Shown one piece after another: positions 45,501-53,900 of a DNA stretch of 64,000 bases. The notes beneath the pieces were generated by a model. It made no database searches and was not told the DNA's origin. It saw only the letters and a program-made list of their open reading frames with translations. The position numbers and the translations under genes were made by a program. Every line of letters starts with the position of its first letter. Positions within the stretch are counted from its first letter, which is position 1. Source of the DNA: Agromyces subbeticus DSM 16689 (GTDB lineage: Bacteria; Actinomycetota; Actinomycetes; Actinomycetales; Microbacteriaceae); contig NZ_ATXG01000007.1 in assembly GCF_000421565.1 (NCBI RefSeq), positions 1 through 64,000 of the forward strand. Reading direction: 5' to 3'.

Positions 45501-45619
45501 GCAGGCGCCGGCGGCAGCGTGAGCACATCGGCCATCGGGTGCGATGAGAGGTCGAAGCGTTCCACGGGACGATCCGACCACGGGCCGCGGGCCGCGCCGC
45601 CGCGCCGCCGTTGATCCAC
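42521..45619 (-). CDS. EccC-like FtsK/SpoIIIE-family ATPase
   Basis: A 1032-residue membrane ATPase. Two close transmembrane helices (about 46-87) precede a coiled-coil-like Glu/Arg-rich stretch, as in type VII secretion EccC. The first ATPase domain has Walker A GTTGSGKS (431-438), the LLIDFKGG strand and Walker B LVIVIDEF (529-536), and is followed by TWLDPLP, a segment typical of EccC proteins. A second domain has GEPGSGRS (731-738), where the P-loop Lys is Arg, and VILIDDLD (787-794), so it is probably not catalytic. The start GTG at 45619 has no ribosome site; ATG at 45535 is possible. It ends the nine-gene cluster and would drive translocation of an unidentified substrate. Confidence 0.85.
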   Translation of the reverse strand: MDQRRRGGAARGPWSDRPVERFDLSSHPMADVLTLPPAPADLPRAGFPLLASLAPVVGALGLWAITGSPFSLLFAVLGPLVAIASMLDSRRSARRQRRKTGLERQLRLEELEAEVEQRHALERQAAWRRSPSPRLVLESGDHAAWRDEEPSPIVLGRGVRASILRVDGSAVDAVDRELLLRARLLRDAPIVVDSRAGVGFTGDLVLARAAARAAIVQFAHLASPKSFAIEGPAHDGDGHWAWLQALPHRRGPAGRALCVIDRGGRAGGAGALDSAVDPARADGSAPARGDTRGEHAAAAGARAPDRPFALVAVASAPADLPPGLATIVTLESPDTATLRRRDGAPDETFSPSLIGTAEAASWARAAGLAAARAGLGDRSTQLPSRVGLADLPRPAVAHRGRSSLVVAVGAVVGGVLELDLVRGGPHALVAGTTGSGKSEFLLAWLVALAAAYRPTAVSFLLIDFKGGAAFEPIRDLPHVTGIVTDLDEAEAERAVSSLRAELRYREAVLAKAAARDIAELAADVDLARLVIVIDEFQAMIERFPDIGAIVADIAARGRSLGMHLVLASQRPNGVVREQVTANCAIRVSLRVMQRADSEAVVASPLAAEIRSDSPGRGVIDRGDGSPELFQSAMAEPATIAAIASAAAGVDRARRTWLDPLPTRITAGDVTALATRARVAALDGAQASGGRAFAQQPAAEGLAIGVLDEPELQRRSVARWSPRSDGGLLVIGEPGSGRSTALASIARAASEAFGPGGVISVDGPRSAVWDSILEVQAALRRGDAPGRVILIDDLDARFRAWPDDYRHAALEAIETILREGRASGLAVAASATRLHGLGAALRDGFGSRLLLRHATRSDLVQSGGRGELWRSTDAPGAGQWRDARVQLVHTEAVAARALPPVPELHLQAERPYAIATASPRAAAASLMKIGRAAHVLTAGGEAAVRSALAARPADGAPSPVIVGDSEAWAASWSLAAALREEAIMVVHGGAAEYRALVRTRDLPPLLDDDPAQCWVIEPARAVVRAVWPNRSDQ

Positions 45620-45692
45620 GATGAGATCGGGCCGCCGTCGCCTGTGGAGGACGAGTCACGTGCTGGAGCGGGTGCAGGGGTGTCTTCGCGGT

Positions 45693-46310
45693 TCAGGCGA
45701 CGACGAAGAACTGCTCCGCCATCTCGACCCGGCTGCCCCGTGGCACGAGGTACCTGCGACCAGGCTCGCAGCGCACCGCACCGTCGTCGGGCCGACGCAC
45801 GATCGTGCCGTTGCCGGAGAACCGGTCGGCCACCCAGAGTGTGCCGTCGTGCTCCCCGAACTCGACGTGGGTCTTCGACACCGAGAGCGAGCGGTCGGCG
45901 ATCTGCACGAGGTGGTCGAAGACCTCGCCCGGCTGCGGCATCGGACGGCGACCGATCAGGCCGGATCCGAACACGGTGCGGGTCTGTCCGGTGCTGAAGG
46001 TCAGCACGAATCTCGCCGAGGTCGCCGGCAGTGCCGCTCCCGACGCGGCATCGGCCGGTGCAGCGGATGGGAACGAGGAACCACTGCTCGCGACATCCGC
46101 AGATTCGATCGCCGTCGCGGCGCGGAAGCCGTCGACCGGAATGCTGATCACCCCGCTGTTTCGGCGCGCCGGTCGTTCGAACACGGTCGTGTCGCCCGGC
46201 CTCGGGTCGGGCCGACGTCGGGACTCGGGGGTCGCGCTCGTCGAACTGCCGCATTCACCGCAGAACATCGCTCCGTCGGGGAGCTCCGCCCCGCAGATCC
46301 GGCACGTCAC
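45693..46310 (-). CDS. zinc-ribbon and FHA-domain protein
   Basis: A 205-residue protein. The N-terminal zinc ribbon is CRICGAELPDGAMFCGEC (Cys3, 6, 17, 20). A disordered Ser/Ala/Pro linker follows, then an FHA domain (about 108-205) with GRRPMPQPGEVFDHLV, SLSVSKTHVEF and SGNGTIV, the residues that bind phosphothreonine. It would bind proteins phosphorylated by the kinase at 56846-58264. GTG at 46310 overlaps the upstream stop (GTGA), so it is co-translated with the transglutaminase-fold protein. Confidence 0.88.
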   Translation of the reverse strand: MTCRICGAELPDGAMFCGECGSSTSATPESRRRPDPRPGDTTVFERPARRNSGVISIPVDGFRAATAIESADVASSGSSFPSAAPADAASGAALPATSARFVLTFSTGQTRTVFGSGLIGRRPMPQPGEVFDHLVQIADRSLSVSKTHVEFGEHDGTLWVADRFSGNGTIVRRPDDGAVRCEPGRRYLVPRGSRVEMAEQFFVVA

Positions 46311-48661
46311 GAACGCGCTCCTCTCCGGGTCACAGCGTACCCGCCGAGCGAGGTCAGCGAGACCGCCGCCCGCACGCGTTCGCGGAGCGACCTCGGCGCC
46401 GCGAGGCGCTGGCGCAACTCGTCCACCGAATCCCAGACACGGAGGTCGTCGCCGTCGGACGGGCCGCCCGGCGCGAACACCGCGCGGTCGACGACGGACG
46501 CGAGCACGAGGGGCGCGAGTCCGCCGACGGTGGCCGCCTGCTCGGAGCGGGTCGCCGTCGGCCGAATGGCGTAGCCGTAATCGGCGGCCGCGTCGGCGAA
46601 TTCCTGCCAGCCGCCCTCGATGCGCTCGACGGGGTCGGGCGCTCGTCGGCGCAATCGGCGGCGGCGCAGCTTCGCGACGATCACGGCGAGGAACGGACTG
46701 AGGATCACGGCGATCGCGCCGAGTATCAGCCCGGTGACGGCGAGCACCCTGAAGAGCACTTGCAGCCAGGCATCACCGTCGTCGTCGGGCTCGTCGGGCG
46801 GCGTCTCGGGGTCGGAGGCGAGGTCGTCGACGGGCGTGCGCTCATCGGGCGGCGGCAAAGCCGCCTGCGGCCGGGAGACGATCGTGGGCTGGTCGGGTTC
46901 CGGCTCGGGGATCTCGCGAGGCGCCGGGTTCGGGTCGACGGGGATCCATGCGCCGTCGGCACGCTGCACCTCGATCCACGCCTGCTTGTCGGTGCTCACG
47001 AATCGGGTGACGCCGTCGGGCGTCGACTCGCCCGCGGCATCCGCGTCGCCGTCGCTCGCTGCGGCCTCGCCGCCCTCTCCCTCTTCGCCGCTCGCGCCCG
47101 GGAGGTAGCCGACGACGACCCGAGCGGGGAACCCGATCTGCCGGGCCATGAGCGCCGCAGCGACCGCGTACTGCTCACCGTCGCCCAGCATCGGGCGCCT
47201 CGTCATCAGCTCCTCGAGGCGGTCGAGCGAATGCCCCGATCTGCTCGGTGGCTCGTCGTCGACGAGGCCGTGGCTGACGAAGCCCTCTCGGTGGAAGCCT
47301 TCGATGAGTGCACGCAGTCGTTCACCCTCGTCGTCGGAGGCCGGAGCCCACTCGTCGAGCTTCTGCGCCAAGCGCTCGGGCAGCTCGGGCGCGGCGGGCA
47401 GCACGCTCGTCCCCGGCCGCAGTTCGCCGAGGTCGGCCGCGTCGACGGGAACCACCGAGACAGCGGTGTACCGGTCGCCGGATCGCATGCCGCCCTGCAC
47501 CGCCCCGGTGCTCGTCGCGTCGTTGTAGAAGAACGATTCCGTGAGTGTCTCGACGCGAGGGCCGCCGAAGCTCATGCGTTCGAGACGCCCGATGCCGGGC
47601 ACCCAGACCTCCGAGTACTCCTCGATCTCGACCTCGATCTCGACGCTGGTCGTCGGGCCGCCCCCCGACTGGTCGAGCCGGTAGGGCACTCGCGTGAACC
47701 GGCCCGAAGCGGATGCCCCGTCGGACCCGCCGACCGAGTAGACGATGCCGTCATAGGTATCGAGGGTCGCGATGCGCAGCCCCCCACCCTCCGGCAGGCC
47801 GCGGACCGCCATCATGGTGTCGTCGGCGACGTCGCTCCTGAACGCTGCGCGGAATCCCGCGAGCGGGCTGTCGTGATCGCGCGGTTCGAAGGGCGGCTGC
47901 AGTTCAGCGCGCACGACATTGCGCGGCGGCACCGGTAGCGCGACGGATGCCGCGGTGGCACCCACGACCGCGATGGCGACGAGTGCCGTCGCGCCGAGCA
48001 CCCGTCGTGCGTCGGTGAGGGCCGCTTCGACGCGGCGGCCGCTCGTGATCGCCCGGCGATCGGCGATCGAGACCCGCACGAGCCAGGCCACTGCGGTGAT
48101 GAGGAAGGCGATGCCCGCCTCGACAGCGAAGGCGGAATGCACGACGCCGAGCGCGATGCCCACGACGAGCAGCACGGCCGGCGGCAGCGCGGCCGCGGCG
48201 GGGTGCCGGCTCCGCAGCGCGATCGAGATCGCCGCCGTCGCCATCGTGAGGGCCAGGAGGAACGGAGGTACGAGCAGCGCCTGGTAGGAACCGACCGGAA
48301 CCGCGATCGTCACGAGTTGCTTCCAGGAGAGCGCGGCGCCCGCGAGGAGTTCGACGATGCCCGCGGGAGTCGGCAGCACTCCGGCGATCGCACGACCCGG
48401 CACCGCGGCCGGCACGCCGAGCAGGAGGTAGGCGCCGAAGACCACGAGCACGACGATCCAGGATGCGAGCCGAAACCGCGCCCCGACCACGCCGATGACG
48501 GTGCCGCCCACGATCGCCACTCCGGCGGCGATGAGGAATGCCGGGCTCTCGTAGACCGGCCACCACGGAACCATCGCTGCGACGAGCATCGCCACCACGA
48601 GCACCACGGTCACGGATGTCGGAGCGAAGCGGTCAGCCCCTGCCGGCTTTCGCGTGCTCAT
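46307..48661 (-). CDS. transglutaminase-fold membrane protein lacking the catalytic Cys and His
   Basis: A 784-residue protein of the DUF3488/TgpA type. About six transmembrane helices (15-245) precede an extracytoplasmic region with a transglutaminase-like core, then a last helix (about 625-650) and a cytoplasmic tail. The core reads MLGDGEQYAV (491-500), where papain-like transglutaminases have a Cys at position 495; here it is Gly. The catalytic His position is Gln560 in DKQAWIEV; the Asp576 of WIPVDP remains. It is therefore probably a non-catalytic binding module. ATG at 48661 overlaps the DUF58 stop (ATGA), in the common moxR-DUF58-transglutaminase order. Confidence 0.88.
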   Translation of the reverse strand: MSTRKPAGADRFAPTSVTVVLVVAMLVAAMVPWWPVYESPAFLIAAGVAIVGGTVIGVVGARFRLASWIVVLVVFGAYLLLGVPAAVPGRAIAGVLPTPAGIVELLAGAALSWKQLVTIAVPVGSYQALLVPPFLLALTMATAAISIALRSRHPAAAALPPAVLLVVGIALGVVHSAFAVEAGIAFLITAVAWLVRVSIADRRAITSGRRVEAALTDARRVLGATALVAIAVVGATAASVALPVPPRNVVRAELQPPFEPRDHDSPLAGFRAAFRSDVADDTMMAVRGLPEGGGLRIATLDTYDGIVYSVGGSDGASASGRFTRVPYRLDQSGGGPTTSVEIEVEIEEYSEVWVPGIGRLERMSFGGPRVETLTESFFYNDATSTGAVQGGMRSGDRYTAVSVVPVDAADLGELRPGTSVLPAAPELPERLAQKLDEWAPASDDEGERLRALIEGFHREGFVSHGLVDDEPPSRSGHSLDRLEELMTRRPMLGDGEQYAVAAALMARQIGFPARVVVGYLPGASGEEGEGGEAAASDGDADAAGESTPDGVTRFVSTDKQAWIEVQRADGAWIPVDPNPAPREIPEPEPDQPTIVSRPQAALPPPDERTPVDDLASDPETPPDEPDDDGDAWLQVLFRVLAVTGLILGAIAVILSPFLAVIVAKLRRRRLRRRAPDPVERIEGGWQEFADAAADYGYAIRPTATRSEQAATVGGLAPLVLASVVDRAVFAPGGPSDGDDLRVWDSVDELRQRLAAPRSLRERVRAAVSLTSLGGYAVTRRGARS

Positions 48662-49980
48662 GCCACCGACGCCGATCTGGCGAGCATGCCGCGCAGGTCT
48701 TCGAGGTAGCCGATGCCGAAGATGGTCACGCCCGAGATGGTGCGCGCGCTCGCCTCGCCTTCGGGCGAGCACTGCACGGCGATCGTGTCGACCCCGGGCG
48801 GCATGCGGGTCGCGGCCGATCGCAGCGGTGCGATGCCACGGGCGGTGCCCGTCACCAGGAACGCGAGCGAGACGCCCGCGAGCGACTCCGCCGCGGCGCG
48901 GGCGACATCGGGCAGCATCGCCGCATCGGTGTCGGTCTCGACGACGCACAGGGCGTCGAGGAGCCGATCGCGCGACACCGTCGGCAGCTCGCGCATCGCG
49001 TTGCGGGGCGAATCACTTCCGCGTACGCGGCCGGAGACGACGAATGAGACGGTGCGGGCATCGCGAATGGCACGGGCTCCGACCGACGCGGCGGCGCTGA
49101 CGGCGAGCTCGAACTCCACCTTGTCGGCATAGGCGCCGGGGTCGAGGTCGAGCACGATCATGAGACGACTGCGCCGGGTCTCCTCGAACTGGCGCACCAT
49201 GAAGGTGCCGGTCTTCGCCGAGCTGCGCCAGTGGATGAATCGGCGATCGTCTCCCGGCACGTATTCCCGCAGCGCGTGGAACGCGATGTCGCTCGCCGTG
49301 AGGTCGCGGGTCGGCGACCCCTCGAGGTCGCGGATGAACCCCGTGCTGAGCGCCGCGATCGGAATCGTCCGCGGGTGCACGTGCAGTTCTGCCGTCTGCG
49401 ACCAGACGAACTCGCGTCGCATGAACCCGATCGGGTCGGCGCGCACGGTGCGCGCCGGGCCGACGGCCACGATGCCACGGCGCTCGGTGGGAATGGCGAA
49501 CTGCTCGTCGAACTCGCCGCCGCGCGGCAGTCCCGGCAGCACGCGCTCGACGATGCGTTGCCCGACCGGCAGCTCCAGTTGCACGCCGCCGAACCGGCGT
49601 CGCCCGGGATTGGCCGCGATCAACCGCGCCTCGGCCGGTTCACCGACCACGACGCGCGGCGACGGCAACAGCAGCGTGATGCTGCCGGCACCACGACCGA
49701 TCAACCAGACGGATGCCACCGCCACGAGCACCGCGAGGCCCCAGCCGAGCGCGATCAGCTCGAGCCAGCCCCAGAGGTACCCCGCGCCGAGCGACATGAC
49801 GGCGGCGGCGATCACCGCCCAGCCGAGCTGCGTCACCACTCCCTGAACAGCTCGCGATGCGCGCGCGACCGCGGCCCCCGCCACGCGTGCGGCGTTGACG
49901 GCGCGACCGATCATGACCGCGAGCAGGCCCTCTTTCTTGGCCTCCTCGGGGATCGTCGTGCGGGTCTGGGTGAGCGTCAC
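48658..49980 (-). CDS. DUF58 membrane protein
   Basis: A 440-residue protein with two transmembrane helices (about 53-94) and a C-terminal DUF58 / von Willebrand A-like region. The DUF58 signature is FHALREYVPGDDRRFIHWRSSAKTG (about 233-257; shown as two parts: ALREYVPGDD and RFIHWRSSAK). A MIDAS-like DLDPG follows in LMIVLDLDPGAY. Such proteins work with MoxR ATPases, probably as the metal-dependent partner that is remodelled. GTG at 49980 overlaps the moxR stop. Confidence 0.9.
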   Translation of the reverse strand: MTLTQTRTTIPEEAKKEGLLAVMIGRAVNAARVAGAAVARASRAVQGVVTQLGWAVIAAAVMSLGAGYLWGWLELIALGWGLAVLVAVASVWLIGRGAGSITLLLPSPRVVVGEPAEARLIAANPGRRRFGGVQLELPVGQRIVERVLPGLPRGGEFDEQFAIPTERRGIVAVGPARTVRADPIGFMRREFVWSQTAELHVHPRTIPIAALSTGFIRDLEGSPTRDLTASDIAFHALREYVPGDDRRFIHWRSSAKTGTFMVRQFEETRRSRLMIVLDLDPGAYADKVEFELAVSAAASVGARAIRDARTVSFVVSGRVRGSDSPRNAMRELPTVSRDRLLDALCVVETDTDAAMLPDVARAAAESLAGVSLAFLVTGTARGIAPLRSAATRMPPGVDTIAVQCSPEGEASARTISGVTIFGIGYLEDLRGMLARSASVA

Positions 49981-50948
49981 ACCACCTGCCTGGTCGAGGG
50001 CGGCGGCGTCTCGATCAACACCTGGGCGATCATGTTCGAGGCGGTCACGCCGTCGAACTCCGCTTCGGGGTCGAGGATGAGCCGGTGGGCGAGCACGGGT
50101 TCGGCGAGCGCCTTCACGTCGTCGGGAACGACATAGTGCCGGCCGCGGCCCGCGGCGTGCGTCTTCGACGCACGGATCAGCGCGAGCGCGCCGCGCACGC
50201 TCACCCCCAGTCTGACCTCCCGCGCGGTGCGAGTGGCGTCGACGAGTCGCGACACGTAGTCGTGGATCGTCGGGTCGACGTAGACGGTGCGCGCGCTGGC
50301 TGCCATGTCGACGACCTCGGCCGCGGCGAGCTGGGATCCGACCCGTTGCTCGTGGGCGCGCTGATCGGCACCCTCGAGGATTCGGATCGTCGAGGCATGG
50401 TCGGGGTAGCCGATGGAGGTGCGCATCAGGAAGCGGTCGAGCTGCGCCTCGGGCAGACGATAGGTGCCGGCCTGCTCCACGGGGTTCTGCGTCGCGATGA
50501 CCATGAACGGGTGCCCCACCGGATGCGTCTGCCCGTCGACGGTGACCTGGCCCTCTTCCATGACCTCGAGCAGCGCCGACTGGGTCTTCGGGCTCGCGCG
50601 GTTGATCTCGTCGGCGAGCACGATGCTGGAGAACACCGGCCCAGGGTGGAACTCGAAGACGCCGGAGCGCTGGTCGTACACCGTGACACCCGTGATGTCG
50701 CCGGGCAGCAAATCGGGGGTGAACTGCACACGGTTGCTCGTGCCCTCGATCGACTGCGCCATGGCCCTGGCGAGGGAGGTCTTGCCGGTGCCCGGCACGT
50801 CGTCGAGCAGCAGGTGTCCCTCGCTGAGCAAGGCGGTGAAGGCGAGTCGGATGACCCGGTTCTTGCCGAGCAGCACCTCTTCGACCGCGCCGACGAGTCG
50901 GTCGAGCGTCGCGGCGAACCGCGTCGCCTCCTCGGGGGTCATGGTCAT
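49977..50948 (-). CDS. MoxR-family AAA+ ATPase
   Basis: A 323-residue ATPase. Walker A is DVPGTGKTS (about 50-58), Walker B ADEINRA (about 112-118), and the arginine finger region FLMRTSIGYPD follows. MoxR proteins act as chaperones for assembly of vWA-containing complexes. AAGGAG lies 6 nt before ATG 50948. The gene sits 12 bp after the giant Ig-repeat gene and overlaps the DUF58 gene, so the cluster probably assembles or activates the surface protein and its partners. Confidence 0.95.
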   Translation of the reverse strand: MTMTPEEATRFAATLDRLVGAVEEVLLGKNRVIRLAFTALLSEGHLLLDDVPGTGKTSLARAMAQSIEGTSNRVQFTPDLLPGDITGVTVYDQRSGVFEFHPGPVFSSIVLADEINRASPKTQSALLEVMEEGQVTVDGQTHPVGHPFMVIATQNPVEQAGTYRLPEAQLDRFLMRTSIGYPDHASTIRILEGADQRAHEQRVGSQLAAAEVVDMAASARTVYVDPTIHDYVSRLVDATRTAREVRLGVSVRGALALIRASKTHAAGRGRHYVVPDDVKALAEPVLAHRLILDPEAEFDGVTASNMIAQVLIETPPPSTRQVV

Positions 50949-50960
50949 GTTCGGCTCCTT

Positions 50961-53900
50961 CTAGCGGTTCTCATAGCGAACGGTCACGCCCGCGATCTCA
51001 ACATCCAACCAGACCCGATCGGCGGGCTTCGCCTCGGGGATCTGACAGCTGGTGGGCGTCTGCGCTGGGTGTTCGTCACGCGCGCCGTCGAGGCCGCACG
51101 AGAACGCGACGGGCAGGCCCGAGTTCTCGGGGGCGGAGGTCCACGACCACGTCTTCGTCGCGGGATCCCAGACTCGGCTGGGCAGCGCGAAGGTGAGTGA
51201 CGGGCTCGCGTCGGAGGGCAGCACACCCGACCACGGTCCGCAGCTGCCCCAGACGGAGCAGGCCTGCACGCGGAACCGCACGGCCTCGCCGAGCGGTCGG
51301 GCGAAGAGTTCCTGAGCCCAGCCGGACCCGCGGAACTCCCGGAGCGTACCTGGGATCTGCGCCCCGTTCGCGTCGACGGCGACGATGTTGTAGCGCCAGG
51401 CGTTGGGAGCGACCCGATCGATGTAGCGGTCGTACAGCTCGGTGGTTCGGAACCCCATGCGACTGTCGACGCCCTCGATCGTTCCGGGTGCCGGCCGAAC
51501 CACGATGCCGGCGACCTCGGTGTTGGAGCAGGCGGCGCGGTTGTAGCCCCAGACGACGAACGAGTACCTGGTCGACTCGGTCGCCGTGCCGGCGAACTGC
51601 AGGCTCGTGGTCTCGGGCCCGACCGGCACGACCTGGGCGACAGACCCGCCAGTCGACGGCGCCACGACCGACCCAGGGGCGGGGCTCGTCACCGAGCATG
51701 CATACTGCCCGCTCGGCACCTCGGAGGCACCGTCGACGAGCCGCTGCACGAAATAGCCGGCGAGCGGGTCGCCGTTGCCGGCGAACGGATCCCAAGTGAC
51801 CGTGACCGTGCCCGCGGCGGCGTCGCCGTCGACCGAGATTCCGCCCGCCACGGGCGGCCCGAACGGCGTGCCGTTGCCACCGGCTTCGGTCCACACCGAG
51901 AGTGCCGGGTAGGCCTGGTTGCGCGCGCTCACCGCGATCGGTACCTGGCTGCCGTTCGCGAGGGGCTGGGACTCGGTGGAGCAGAGTGAGGCCGTGCAGA
52001 CGGCGCCGGCCGAGACCTCGTTCGACACTCCGGCGACCGTGACCACATAGGAGCCGACGGAGCTGCCGGCTCCCGTCGAGACAGGCGTCCATTCGATCAG
52101 CAGGCGACCGTCGCGCGGCACCGCACGCAGATCCGTCGGCGGCGACGGGATGACGTCGGACCAGATCGGACCGGGCGCTTCGACCGGGTCGGAGAGTCCG
52201 ATCGCGTTCTTCGCCTGGATGCTCACGATGACGGCATTCGCCGGACCATTGCCTGGCGTGGGCACGGTGCAGGTCGTCGCCGCGCATTCGGACGACCGAA
52301 GCACCTCGCGAGAACTCGCGTCGAGCAGTGCGATCTCGTACCCGGTGATCGGGGAGTTGTTGAACGCGCCGGCTCCGAACGCGATGTCGAGCGATCGGTC
52401 GCCGAACCCCGTCACCTGCGCGCCCGTGACCGGATCGGGACGGTCCTGCACCGAGATGGTGACGGTGCCCCAGGCGTAGCGACTCGGGTCATCGGTCGCG
52501 TCGGCCACCTGGTATTGCACGCTGGAGTTCACGGGCGCCGCCGTGGCGTCGACCGTCACGTTCAGGGTCGAACGATCGTTGCTCGGTTCGATCGAGACAC
52601 CGTCGGGCAAGCTGTCGGCGTCGATGCCGCGCACGCCCACGACCCGCAGCGGCACGTCGGGGAACGGATTCGTCGCGCCGTCGTTGACGAGCACGTCGAT
52701 CGAGGTCGTGCGGCCACGTGCGGCCACGGCGGTGTCGGCGACCGGGCGGGCGATCGGCTTCGTGGAGGGCACGACACGCAATTCGATGCGACCTGGCCGG
52801 CCATCGCCGGCGCCGTCGGCGACACCCACGACGATCGCCGCCGGCGTGCCCTTCACCGTGGACTCCTCCGCCCGGATCGTGAGCTCATCGCCATCGAGGC
52901 TGAAGCTGAACCCCTCGACCGGTGGCGGCAGCACCTTCCAGACGAGATCGTCGCGAGCCTCGGGGTAGGGATAGTTCGTGAGCTTCAGCAGTTCGATCGT
53001 CTTCGACTGGCCGGGTTCGAAGTCGATGACACCGCCCGTGAACACCGGCGGCTGATTGTCGGTCGGCAGCACCGTGATCGGAATCACGATCGTGCCCGTG
53101 CGCGCAGATGGATCTTCGGCGGACTCGCCGTCGGTCACGGTGAAGGAGAGCGACGCCGGCCCGAAATAGCCCTCTTCGCTTCTGTAGCGAAGGGTGTTCT
53201 GATCGACCGCGAGTTCGGATCCGTCACTGTGCGAGGCGCGAACGGTCGCGGCATCCGTGAGCTCGACCGGTCGGCCCGACGCAGCGATCACATAGTCGTC
53301 GAGCTCGAGGGTCACCGCCTCGCCGCTCATGACGCGTACGCGCGGCGCATCTGCACGCAGTTGCGGCAATGCGTCGTCGCGGCCGGGTATCCAGATGAAA
53401 GCGTGCGCGGTGACCGCTGGGTCTTCGGGATGGGCGACGGAGAACGGGATGATGCGTCGCTGGTCTTCGACCTGTACGCGGATGCTGCCGTCACGGCGCA
53501 CCTCGGCGCCGCGGTCGTAGCCGTCGACGAGCGCGACGTCGAGATCGGCGACGTCGGCGTCTGACAGGAACACGTTGCGCAGCACCGGCACGTCGATGCG
53601 GTCTTCGTCGAGGATGTCGCTGAGGGTGAGCACGGTGTCGGATGCTTCGGGGCGAGCGAGCGGCGCATCCTCGCTCGCCACCACCCGCAGGAAGGTCGAT
53701 GCGGTTCCGAGATGCTCGTTCTCGATGTCGTACCTGAAGCCGTAGTCGCCCTCGCCGGGCGGAACCTCGACCTCGATCTTGTCTCCGTCGATGGTCGCGG
53801 TCGCGGCACCCTGCGTCACGACGACGCCCTGCAGCGAGAGCGCGCTGCCGTCGGGGTCGGAATCATTCTCGAGCACGCGCACCGAGATCGTGCGGCCCGG

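Noticed and set aside
45620..45692. Possible WXG100 gene next to the EccC-like ATPase
   Set aside because: The gap is only 73 bp, and no WXG-type helical hairpin of about 100 residues was seen in the other cluster gaps either.
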